Part shown: positions 1-7,783 of the stretch, piece after piece | How the letters are laid out: each line of letters starts with the position of its first letter | How positions within the stretch are numbered: position 1 is the first letter of the stretch | DNA from: Herbidospora daliensis | Lineage (GTDB): Bacteria > Actinomycetota > Actinomycetes > Streptosporangiales > Streptosporangiaceae | Assembly: GCF_001570585.1 (NCBI RefSeq) | Contig: NZ_BBXF01000002.1 | Location: forward strand, 1,314,077 to 1,378,076 | Direction of reading: 5' to 3' | DNA length: 64,000 nt | The notes under the pieces: generated by a model | What the model saw: only the letters and a program-made list of their open reading frames with translations | Databases searched by the model: none | What the model was told of the DNA's origin: nothing | Program-made: the position numbers and the translations under genes

Positions 1-12
1 TTCCCGCCGGTC

Positions 13-1689
13 GTGCTTTTCCACGGGCCGAGGTGGGGGGCGATCGTGATCTCCTTCGGGCACCGGACCCGCGTCGGGGTGTTCCTCTGGCGGGCCTGTC
101 ACGCCCAGCCGGGCCAGGTGCGGCGGTTCGTGGTCTGGTCGCTGGTCGAGGCCGCGCCGGCGTTCGTCATCGGGCTGGCCGTGGCGCGGGCGGTCGACGC
201 GTTCGCCGCCCATCAGGCCGTCGCCGGGCTCTCGTGGACGTTCCTGCTTGGCGTCTCCTGGGTCTTCGCCGCCGTCGGGGCGCGGCAGGTGGTCGTCACG
301 CTGGCGGGCATCGTCGAGCCAGTCCGCGAAGAGCTGCTGACCGCGACGATCCGGGGCGCGCTGGAGGCGGGAGAAGACGACCCCGCCGCCGTGACCCGGG
401 CCAACCTGCAGGTCGAGGTGGCGCGCGACGCGCTGACCGGGGTGATCGGGTCGGTGAAGGCGTTCGTGTTCGCCTTCCTCGGGGTCGTCGCGGGGGTGGC
501 GGCGCTGATGCCCGAGCTGCTCCTGCTGGTGCTGCCGCCGCTGCTGCTCGGGCTGGGGGCCTTCCTCTTCTCGCTGCCCGCGCTGGCCAGGCGGCAGCAC
601 GCCTATCTGCTCGCCGACGAGGCCACCGCCGAGAGCCTGGTCACGGTCACCGCCGCGCTGGGCGACATCGCCGCGTCGGGCGACGAAGACCACGCCGCCC
701 GCTACGCCGGGGCGCGCTTCGACGGCCAGCGCCGCGCGGCCGGAAAGCTGGCGGTCGTCACCACGCTCCGGACCGTCGTGCTCGGGACGGGCGCCTGGGC
801 GCCGATCCTGCTGGTGCTCGCCTACGCGCCCCGCCTGGGGGCCACCCCGGGGGTGGTGCTCGGCACCCTCGCCTACGTGATGCAGTCGCTCACGCCCGCG
901 CTGTTCAACCTGGCCAGTGGGCTGGGGGAGAGCGGGGTGCGGCTGTGGGTCACGCTGTCGCGGTTGCGGGCCGCGCTGCCGCCGCCCCGGCAGGAGACCC
1001 GCAGGGCCGACGGGGTGCACACCGAGCTGAAGGGCGTCACCTTCGCCTACGGGCCCCGGGCGCTGCCGGTCGTCGACCGCCTCGACCTGGTCATCCCCGA
1101 AGGGGAGCACCTGGCGGTCGTCGGGCCGAGCGGGATCGGGAAGTCCACCCTCGCCGCGCTGATCGCCGGGCTGATCGTGCCCGGTCAGGGGCGGGTCACG
1201 GTCGGCGGGGTGCCGGCCGCCCGGCTCGACCGGGGGCAGCGGACGCTGATCCCGCAGGAGGCGTACGTCTTCCGGGGCACCGTCGCGGAGAACCTCGGCG
1301 ACCGCGACCTCCGGCTGATGCGGCAGGCGCTCGACGCCATCGGTGCCGCCCACGTGAAACTCCAGGCCACCGAGCTCGACCCGGCCGAGCGGCAGCTCGT
1401 GGCGCTGGCCAGGGCCTATCTCGCCGAGGCCCCGCTGGTCGTCCTCGACGAGGCGACCTCCCGCCTCGACCCGGCGGCCGAGGCCCGCGTCGAGCAGGCG
1501 TTCGCCGAGCGCGGCGGCACCCTGATCGTGGTCGCCCACCGCATCAGCTCGGCTCTGCGGGCCCGCAGGGTGCTGGTCATGGACGGCACCCGGGTCGTCG
1601 CCGGCACCCACCAGGAACTCCTCGCCGCCTCCCCCCTGTACGCGGATCTGGCCGGGCATTGGGACCCCCGACTCAGGCAGGTGTCATGA
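13..1689 (+). CDS. ABC exporter, fused membrane and ATPase domains (possibly 5'-truncated)
   Basis: About 558 residues: an N-terminal membrane domain of roughly 300 residues with several hydrophobic helices, then an ATPase domain with Walker A GPSGIGKST, Walker B LVVLDEAT and a switch His in VVAHRIS. The signature motif is degenerate (LDPAERQ in place of LSGGQ), as I recall for exporters of the RamA/RamB and AmfA/AmfB kind found with class III lanthipeptides. The frame is open to the window edge, so the true start may lie outside. Inside, GTG at 13 or GTG at 46 (preceded by AGGTGGGGGG) are candidates. It overlaps the next gene through ATGA, so the two are translationally coupled. Substrate unknown; peptide export is inference. 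Confidence 0.85.
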   Translation: MLFHGPRWGAIVISFGHRTRVGVFLWRACHAQPGQVRRFVVWSLVEAAPAFVIGLAVARAVDAFAAHQAVAGLSWTFLLGVSWVFAAVGARQVVVTLAGIVEPVREELLTATIRGALEAGEDDPAAVTRANLQVEVARDALTGVIGSVKAFVFAFLGVVAGVAALMPELLLLVLPPLLLGLGAFLFSLPALARRQHAYLLADEATAESLVTVTAALGDIAASGDEDHAARYAGARFDGQRRAAGKLAVVTTLRTVVLGTGAWAPILLVLAYAPRLGATPGVVLGTLAYVMQSLTPALFNLASGLGESGVRLWVTLSRLRAALPPPRQETRRADGVHTELKGVTFAYGPRALPVVDRLDLVIPEGEHLAVVGPSGIGKSTLAALIAGLIVPGQGRVTVGGVPAARLDRGQRTLIPQEAYVFRGTVAENLGDRDLRLMRQALDAIGAAHVKLQATELDPAERQLVALARAYLAEAPLVVLDEATSRLDPAAEARVEQAFAERGGTLIVVAHRISSALRARRVLVMDGTRVVAGTHQELLAASPLYADLAGHWDPRLRQVS

Positions 1690-3578
1690 TCGAGATCATT
1701 CACGGGCACGTCGTCTCCGACCCCTACCGCTGGCTGGAAGACCCCGACTCCGACGAGACGCGGGCCTGGCAGGCGCAGCAGGAGGTGGTCTGGGGCAGCC
1801 AGCTCCTCCCCGGCCGCGACCGGTTCCGGGCCAGGATCGACGAACTGAGCGACACCGGCGTCGTGGGCGCCCCGGTCTGGCGGGCGGGCACCGCCTTCCG
1901 CGTGCGCCGCGATCCGGGCCGCCGCCTGCCGGTCCTCTACGCCGGCGACCGGGTCGTGCTCGACCCCGAGGCGATCGACCCCGGCGCGACCACCCTGCTC
2001 GACGCCTGGCACCCCTCGCCCGACGGGCGGCTCGTCGCCTGCCAGCTCTCGCGGGGCGGCGACGAACGGTCGGAGCTCTACGTCCTCGACGCGCAGACCG
2101 GGGCCCTCGTCGACGGTCCGATCGGGGGGTTGCGCCACTCGCCGGTGGCCTGGTTGCCGGGCGGCGACGGCTTCTACTACGTGCGCGACCGGCGGGCCCG
2201 CGTCCATCGGCTCGGCGGCGACGACCTCGACGTGGCCGCCGCCGACGGCATCGCGCTGAGCGCCGACGGCCGCTGGCTGACCCTGTCGGTCAACCGAGGG
2301 CCGGGCAACGACGTGTGGTTGTGCGACCTGGTGACCCCCGCCCGGCGGGTGGTCCAGCACGACGTCGCGGCCCGGTCGGCCGTGGCCGTGGGGGGCGACG
2401 GGAGGGCGTACATGATCACGACCCTCGACGCCCCCCGGGGGCGGCTGCTGGTCGGCGACCCGGCCGCGCCCGGCGACTTCCGCGAGCTGGTGGCCGAGGA
2501 TCCCGAGGCCGTGATCGCCGACTTCGCCCTGCTCGACGGGGTTCTCCTGGTGGCGTGGGTGCGCCACGCCATCGCGGAGGTCTCCGTCCACGATCCCGAG
2601 ACCGGGGAGCGTCAAGGAGCGGTCCCGCTCCCCGGTCTCGGCTCCATCGGGCGGATGTCCGCCCGCGACCACGAGGTCTGGTTCACCTACTCCGACTACG
2701 TCACCCCCGAGAGCGTCTACCGCTACGACGCCCGCACCGGCGAGACCACCCTGTGGGAGGCGGCGCCGGGCCGGGCCGAGCTGCCCGAGATCGAGTCGCA
2801 CCAGGTGGTCTACCAGTCGGCCGACGGCACGCCGGTCCGGATGGTCGTGCTCGGCAGGGGGCTGCCGGGCCCCCGGCCGTGCATCCTCTACGGCTACGGC
2901 GGGTTCGGGGTGCCGCTCACACCCTCCTACTCCTCCTACGTGCTCCCATGGCTGGAGGCGGGCGGGGTCTTCGCGTTCGCCCAGGTCAGAGGCGGCGGCG
3001 AAGAAGGGGAGGGGTGGCATCGGGCGGGCATGCGGGGGCGGAAGCAGAACTCGTTCGACGACTTCGCCGCCGCCGCCGAGACCCTGATCGCGGCGGGTTG
3101 GACCACCCCCGGCCTGCTCGGGGTGACCGGCGAGTCGGGCGGCGGGCTGCTCGTCGGCGCGCTCGTCACCCAGCGGCCCGAGCTGGTGTCCGCCGCCGTG
3201 TGCTCGGCGCCGGTGCTCGACATGATCAGGTTCGGCAGGTCGGGGCTCGGGAGCTCGTGGGTGCCCGAATACGGGTCGGTCGACGATCCCGAGCAGTTCG
3301 CCTGGTTGCTGGCCTACTCGCCCTATCACCACGTCAAGGAGGGCGTCGACTACCCCGCGACCCTCTTCACGGTCTTCGACGGCGACAGCCGCGTCGACCC
3401 CCTCCACGCCCGCAAGATGTGCGCCGCCCTGCAGGGCGCGACCTCGGGGGTGCGCCCGATCCTGTTCCGCCACGAGACCGGGGTCGGCCACGCGGGCCGC
3501 TCGGCCGACCGGGCGGCGGGCCTGGCCGCCGACATGCTGGCCTTCCTGGCCCGGGAGCTCGGCGGCCTCGACGGTTAG
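1686..3578 (+). CDS. Prolyl oligopeptidase family serine peptidase (S9)
   Basis: 630 residues, starting at the ATG that overlaps the stop of the ABC gene. The open frame continues far upstream but that part is a shadow of the transporter. The N-terminus DPYRWLEDPDSDETRAW is the standard opening of S9A peptidases, followed by a beta-propeller and a C-terminal alpha/beta hydrolase domain. The catalytic Ser is S484 in GESGGG; D567 (in DSRVDP) and H602 (in GVGHAGR) complete the likely triad. These enzymes cut small peptides after proline. No signal peptide, so cytoplasmic. Coupling to an exporter resembles class III lanthipeptide loci in which such a peptidase removes the leader, but no precursor or LanKC gene is visible here. 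Confidence 0.9.
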   Translation: MIEIIHGHVVSDPYRWLEDPDSDETRAWQAQQEVVWGSQLLPGRDRFRARIDELSDTGVVGAPVWRAGTAFRVRRDPGRRLPVLYAGDRVVLDPEAIDPGATTLLDAWHPSPDGRLVACQLSRGGDERSELYVLDAQTGALVDGPIGGLRHSPVAWLPGGDGFYYVRDRRARVHRLGGDDLDVAAADGIALSADGRWLTLSVNRGPGNDVWLCDLVTPARRVVQHDVAARSAVAVGGDGRAYMITTLDAPRGRLLVGDPAAPGDFRELVAEDPEAVIADFALLDGVLLVAWVRHAIAEVSVHDPETGERQGAVPLPGLGSIGRMSARDHEVWFTYSDYVTPESVYRYDARTGETTLWEAAPGRAELPEIESHQVVYQSADGTPVRMVVLGRGLPGPRPCILYGYGGFGVPLTPSYSSYVLPWLEAGGVFAFAQVRGGGEEGEGWHRAGMRGRKQNSFDDFAAAAETLIAAGWTTPGLLGVTGESGGGLLVGALVTQRPELVSAAVCSAPVLDMIRFGRSGLGSSWVPEYGSVDDPEQFAWLLAYSPYHHVKEGVDYPATLFTVFDGDSRVDPLHARKMCAALQGATSGVRPILFRHETGVGHAGRSADRAAGLAADMLAFLARELGGLDG

Positions 3579-3581
3579 GGC

Positions 3582-4046
3582 TCAGGCCGACCGGGGCAGC
3601 GGGAGGGCCAGGGCCGACGGCGGGGTGGTGGTCAGCGAGATCTCGAACCAGACCTTGTTGCGGCCGCCCTCCCTGACCACGCCCCACCGGTCGGCCAGGG
3701 CGTCGAGCAGCGGGAGGCCGCGCCCGTTCGTGGCAGACGGGTTCGCGTAGCGGGCGCACGGGGGTTCGGGCGAGCCGTCGTCCTGGACGCACACCCGCAC
3801 CTCGGCGGCCGAGAACCAGACCGTCACGGTGAACACGCCGCCGTCGCCCGATCTGGAGTGCACGACCGCGTTCGTGGCGATCTCGCTGGTGAGCAGCACG
3901 GAGTCGTCGTGCAGCGGGTGGTCGCGGCCGATGGTGGCCGAGACCAGGCGGCGGGCCAGGACGACCTGGTCGCGGCCGCCCGCGAGCCGCGCGATCTTCG
4001 TCGTGTCGATGGAGTCGAGTGTGGTGACGTTCCCCGAACCGTTCAT
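3582..4046 (-). CDS. Anti-sigma-type ATP-binding protein (RsbW/HATPase_c)
   Basis: 154 residues from an ATG preceded by GAGGAGGA; a longer reading from 4070 is possible but has no such site. It has a GHKL ATPase core: the N box EIATNAVVHS, then QDDGSPEPP and NGRGLPLLDALADRWGV with the glycine-rich lid. Proteins of this type bind sigma factors or STAS antagonists in partner-switching cascades and are numerous in Streptomyces-like genomes. It stands alone, convergent with the peptidase (3 bp apart) and divergent from the PIG-L gene. Its sigma factor or antagonist cannot be assigned from context. Confidence 0.85.
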   Translation of the reverse strand: MNGSGNVTTLDSIDTTKIARLAGGRDQVVLARRLVSATIGRDHPLHDDSVLLTSEIATNAVVHSRSGDGGVFTVTVWFSAAEVRVCVQDDGSPEPPCARYANPSATNGRGLPLLDALADRWGVVREGGRNKVWFEISLTTTPPSALALPLPRSA

Positions 4047-4122
4047 GCGTCCTCCTCGATGACTGCGCAAAGAAGACGCGCCGGTACGTGATCCGAGATG
4101 TCACGCGAAGGTGCGACTGTGC

Positions 4123-4135
4123 TTCCCTGAGGGAA
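4123..4135. promoter_or_regulatory. 13-bp palindrome in divergent promoter region
   Basis: TTCCCT-G-AGGGAA lies 24 bp before the PIG-L start, between two divergent genes. It is a perfect inverted repeat and could be an operator; no regulator is adjacent, so this is only a candidate. Confidence 0.3.
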
Positions 4136-4159
4136 CCGGCCCTGCCGTAGCGTTGGACC

Positions 4160-4963
4160 ATGCTGACGCTGATGGCGGTGCACGCCCACCCTGACGACGA
4201 GGTCATGGGCACCGGGGGGAGCTTCGCGAAATACGCCGCCGAAGGGGTGCGTACGGTCCTGGTGACCTGCACGAACGGGGAGCAGGGCGACGGTCCCGGC
4301 GGGGTCAAGCCGGGGGAGCCGGGCCACTCGGAAGACCAGGTGGCCAAGCAGCGGCTCGCCGAGCTGGCCGAGTCTGCCGGGCACCTGAACATCACCCACG
4401 TCGAACTGCTCGGATATCACGATTCGGGCATGGACGGCTGGGCCGGCAACCACAGCCCCGACGCCTTCGCCAACACCGACTTCGACCAGGCCGTGGCGAA
4501 GGTGGCGGCGCTGATGGAGAAGTACCGGCCGCAGGTCGTGGTGACCTACGACGAGAACGGCAACTACGGCCACCCCGACCACATCCAGGCCCACCGGGTC
4601 GCGGTGGCGGCGGCCGAGGCGACCGAGATCCCGGCCAAGTTCTACTACACGGCCGTGCCGCGCCGGATCATCCAGGCGTCGTACGCCGCCATGAAGGCGC
4701 AGGGCATGGACCCCGGATGGGACCTCCCCGACGACTTCGGCACCCCCGACGAGCTGATCACCACGGTGGTCGACACCCACGAGCAGGCCGACGTGAAGCT
4801 GGCCGCGCTGCGGGCGCACGGCAGCCAGGGCGACAGCATCTCCCTGCTCTCGATGCCGCCCGAGACGCAGCGGCTGGCCATGTCGGCCGAGCACTTCATC
4901 CGGGTGGTCAGCAAGGTCGAGGGGCCCGACCACGAGGACGACCTGTTCGCCGGGCTGCGATGA
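4160..4963 (+). CDS. PIG-L family deacetylase (LmbE/MshB/Mca-like)
   Basis: 267 residues. The metal site is visible as AHPDDE at residues 9-14 and HPDH near residue 139, the family's zinc ligands. These enzymes deacetylate N-acetylglucosaminyl compounds; in actinobacteria the family includes MshB and Mca of mycothiol metabolism. The second-half motifs diverge from the mycothiol enzymes as I remember them, so the substrate is left open. ATGA overlap with the epoxide hydrolase gene shows co-translation, which hints at a shared detoxification role (inference). Confidence 0.85.
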   Translation: MLTLMAVHAHPDDEVMGTGGSFAKYAAEGVRTVLVTCTNGEQGDGPGGVKPGEPGHSEDQVAKQRLAELAESAGHLNITHVELLGYHDSGMDGWAGNHSPDAFANTDFDQAVAKVAALMEKYRPQVVVTYDENGNYGHPDHIQAHRVAVAAAEATEIPAKFYYTAVPRRIIQASYAAMKAQGMDPGWDLPDDFGTPDELITTVVDTHEQADVKLAALRAHGSQGDSISLLSMPPETQRLAMSAEHFIRVVSKVEGPDHEDDLFAGLR

Positions 4964-6144
4964 AGATCCACGTCCCCGACGAGGTGCTCGACGACCTGCG
5001 GCGGCGGCTCGAACTGACCCGGCTGCCCGCCGACGAGGGCAACGACGACGGGTTCTACGGGGTGCCCGTCGCCCGGGTGCGGGAGCTGGTCGGCTACTGG
5101 CTCGACGGCTACGACTGGCGCGCGGCCGAGGCCGCCATCAACGCCTACGACCACGAACTGGTCGAGGTCGACGGCGTGCCCGTCCACTACCTGCGCCGCC
5201 CCGGCGTCGGGCCCGACCCGACCCCGTTGATCCTCACCCACGGCTGGCCCTGGACGTTCTGGCACTGGTCGAAGGTGATCGACGCCCTCGCCGACCCGGC
5301 CGCACACGGGGGCGACCCGGCCGACGCGTTCGACGTCGTGGTGCCGTCGCTGCCCGGCTTCGGCTTCCCCGGCCCGCTGCACGACCGGCCCGACCTGAAC
5401 TTCTGGATGGTCGCCGACCTCTGGCACACGCTGATGACCGACGTGCTCGGCCACGAGCGCTACGCCGCCGCCGGCTGCGACATCGGCGCGCTGATCAGCG
5501 GCCAGCTCGGCCACAAGTACGCCGGCAGCCTCCACGGCATCCACATCGGCTCGGGCCAGAAGCTCACCCTGTTCAACGGCGACCGGGGCTGGGACCTGGC
5601 CCAGGGCCAGGTGCTGCCCGACGACCTGCCGCCGGAGATCAGAGACCGGATCGTCGCGCTCGACCGGCGGTTCGCCTCCCACCTGGCCGTGCACGTGCTG
5701 GACTCCTCGACGCTCGCGCACGCGCTGTCCGACTCCCCGGCGGGCCTGCTGGCCTGGCTGCTCAAACGCTGGGACGGCTGGAGCGACGGCGCCGCGTTCA
5801 CCCCCGACGACCTGCTCACCCACACGATGATCTACTGGGTGAACAACTCGATCGGCACGTCGATGCGCTACTACGCCAACGCCAACCGCCACCCCTGGAC
5901 GCCCTCCCACGACCGCGTGCCGCAGATCGAGGCCCCGACGGGCATCACGTTCGTCGGCTACGAGAACCCGCCCGGCGTCACCACCGACCAGCGGGTGGCC
6001 GCCTTCGCGGCGAGTGACCGGGGCGGCTGGTACCACCACGTGAACCTGACCGCCCACGACCGGGGCGGCCACTTCATCCCGTGGGAGATCCCGGAGGAGT
6101 GGGTCGACGACCTGCGGCGCACGTTCAGGAAGATCCGGGGTTAG
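4960..6144 (+). CDS. Epoxide hydrolase with N-terminal EHN domain
   Basis: 394 residues beginning at the ATG overlapping the previous stop. The first 100 residues (IHVPDEVLDDLRRRLELTRLP) match the EHN cap typical of microsomal-type epoxide hydrolases. The alpha/beta hydrolase core shows the oxyanion motif HGWPW and nucleophile D174 in GCDIG (HGGDWG in most relatives). It hydrolyses epoxides to diols through an ester intermediate. Its last 20 bp overlap the 3' end of the convergent sigma factor gene. Confidence 0.85.
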   Translation: MKIHVPDEVLDDLRRRLELTRLPADEGNDDGFYGVPVARVRELVGYWLDGYDWRAAEAAINAYDHELVEVDGVPVHYLRRPGVGPDPTPLILTHGWPWTFWHWSKVIDALADPAAHGGDPADAFDVVVPSLPGFGFPGPLHDRPDLNFWMVADLWHTLMTDVLGHERYAAAGCDIGALISGQLGHKYAGSLHGIHIGSGQKLTLFNGDRGWDLAQGQVLPDDLPPEIRDRIVALDRRFASHLAVHVLDSSTLAHALSDSPAGLLAWLLKRWDGWSDGAAFTPDDLLTHTMIYWVNNSIGTSMRYYANANRHPWTPSHDRVPQIEAPTGITFVGYENPPGVTTDQRVAAFAASDRGGWYHHVNLTAHDRGGHFIPWEIPEEWVDDLRRTFRKIRG

Positions 6145-7321
6145 CGCGGCGCTCGTAGAGGGCCTTCTCGCGGGCGTTCCGGGTGAGCCCGGCCGCCTCG
6201 CGGAAGGCCGCCCTGGCCTCCTCCGCCCGGCCGCCGCGGTCGAGCAGGTCGCCGCGGACGGCCGCGAGGTGCGGGTTGCCGGTGAGGGGCAGGCCGTCGA
6301 GGATCGCCAGCCCGGCCTCCGGCCCTTCGGCCATGCCCACGGCCACGGCGCGGTTGAGCTCGACGATCGGCGAGGGGGCCACGTGGGCGAGCAGCCGGTA
6401 GAGGTCGGCCATCCGGGCCCAGTCGGTGTCGGCGAAGGTCAGGGCCCTGGCGTGGACGGCGGCGATGGCGGCCTGGAGGCCGTAGGGGCCGAGGACCCCG
6501 GTCGACTCGGCGCGGGCCAGCGCGTCGAGTCCCCGCCGGATCAGGAGCCGGTCCCACCGCGAGCGGTCCTGGTCGGCGAGCAGCACCGGCTCCCCGTCGG
6601 GCCCGACGCGGGCGGCCAGCCGGGACGACTGGATCTCCAGCAGCGCCTGCAGGCCCGCCGCCTCGGAGGACGCGGGCATCAGCGCCGCCAGCACCCGGGC
6701 CAGCCGCAGCGCCTCGAAGCACAGGTCCGAACGGGTCCACGACTCGCCGGAGGTCGCCGCGTAGCCCTCGTTGAAGATCAGATAGATCACTTCGAGGACG
6801 GAGGCCAGGCGGGCGGGCAGCTCCTCGGCGGGGGGCAGCTCGATCGGCACCTTCCGCAGCGCCGTCTTGGCCCGGTAGACGCGCTGCCCGATGGTCGGTT
6901 CGGGCACCAGGAACGCGCGGGCGATCTCGGCCGTGGTCAGGCCGCCGAGCAGCCGCAGGGTCAGCGCCAGCCGCCCCTCGACGGCCACCTCGGGATGGCA
7001 GGCCGTGAAGATCAGGGTCAGCAGCTCGGGTTCGGGGCCGGGCTGCGGCCGCAGCGCGAGTTCGCGGAGTTTCTCCTCGTAGACGCCCTGCCGCCGCAGC
7101 TGGTCGATCGCCTTCCGCTTGGCCGTCGTGGTCAGCCAGCCGCCCGGGTTCGCGGGCACGCCCTCGGCCGGCCAGACCTCCAGGGCCAGCACGAACGCGT
7201 CCTGGGCCGACTCCTCGGCCAGGCCGAGGTCGCCGGTCATCCGGGCCACGGTCGCGATGACCTTGGCCGACTCGATGCGCCAGACGGCCTCTACGGTGCG
7301 GATCGGATCGACGGAGCCCAC
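6125..7321 (-). CDS. ECF sigma factor, group ECF42 with C-terminal TPR-like extension
   Basis: 398 residues. Sigma region 2 occupies about residues 10-75 (AEESAQDAFVLALEVWP, then GGWLTTTAKRKAIDQLRR) and region 4 about residues 110-165, followed by a roughly 230-residue helical extension. That layout and the DGPF partner gene just upstream are the hallmarks of group ECF42. Known members control DGPF genes and need the extension for activity. The GTG start at 7321 is weak: a GAGGGA sequence abuts it with no spacer, and it follows the DGPF stop by 4 bp, so translation is probably coupled. Confidence 0.85.
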   Translation of the reverse strand: MGSVDPIRTVEAVWRIESAKVIATVARMTGDLGLAEESAQDAFVLALEVWPAEGVPANPGGWLTTTAKRKAIDQLRRQGVYEEKLRELALRPQPGPEPELLTLIFTACHPEVAVEGRLALTLRLLGGLTTAEIARAFLVPEPTIGQRVYRAKTALRKVPIELPPAEELPARLASVLEVIYLIFNEGYAATSGESWTRSDLCFEALRLARVLAALMPASSEAAGLQALLEIQSSRLAARVGPDGEPVLLADQDRSRWDRLLIRRGLDALARAESTGVLGPYGLQAAIAAVHARALTFADTDWARMADLYRLLAHVAPSPIVELNRAVAVGMAEGPEAGLAILDGLPLTGNPHLAAVRGDLLDRGGRAEEARAAFREAAGLTRNAREKALYERRANPGSS

Positions 7322-7325
7322 TCCC

Positions 7326-7673
7326 TCAGAATGTCATCAGCGGGAAGACGCGCGACACGCCCTCCCAGCCGGGCCACATGTCGCGGTGCAGTTTCATGAA
7401 CCGGTTGGCCCACTCGACCGCCTCGGCCTCGTCGCGGACCTCGTAGATCGCGTAGCTGATCAGCTCCTTGGCCTCGGCGAAGGGGCCGTCGGAGACGGTC
7501 AGCTTGCCGCCGACGACCTCGACCTCGGCGGCCAGGCCGCGCAGTCCGCTCTGGTCGACCAGGGCGCCGGCCTCGGTGGCCTCCTGGCCGAGCCGCATGA
7601 TCGCCGACATGAGCTCGGCGGGCGGCGGGGTCTCGGGCTGGGCGATGCGGGTCAGCGTGATCAGGTAGCGCAT
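7326..7673 (-). CDS. DGPF (YCII-related) domain protein, ECF42 partner
   Basis: 115 residues with the diagnostic DGPFAEAKE motif near residue 62 and a ferredoxin-like YCII fold. ATG at 7673 follows GGAGAAC at good spacing. Members are small soluble proteins of unknown enzymatic function that form the conserved regulon of ECF42 sigma factors. It is the first gene of the two-gene operon with the sigma factor. The upstream region carries GTCGAAA (7734-7740) that may belong to an ECF42 promoter, but I could not find a well-spaced -10. Confidence 0.85.
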   Translation of the reverse strand: MRYLITLTRIAQPETPPPAELMSAIMRLGQEATEAGALVDQSGLRGLAAEVEVVGGKLTVSDGPFAEAKELISYAIYEVRDEAEAVEWANRFMKLHRDMWPGWEGVSRVFPLMTF

Positions 7674-7783
7674 GGGTGTTCTCCATTCGTTCTCGTGTGA
7701 ACCTACGACCCCTCCACGAACGGCCGGCGCGTGTTTCGACGGCCGCCGGTTACTTTTTTCGGATTTCCGGCCATGCTGGTGAG

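Noticed and set aside
33-1685. Long in-frame extension upstream of the prolyl oligopeptidase start
   Set aside because: It is an Arg/Pro/Gly-rich shadow of the ABC gene in another frame; S9 homology starts at the ATG of 1686.
1416-3491. 691-codon open frame on the minus strand opposite the peptidase
   Set aside because: Composition typical of an antisense shadow in GC-rich DNA; no motif, and the opposite strand has a clear enzyme.
7674-7783. ECF42-dependent promoter before the DGPF gene
   Set aside because: GTCGAAA could be a -35, but I could not place a matching -10 at usual spacing, so it is not listed as a feature.
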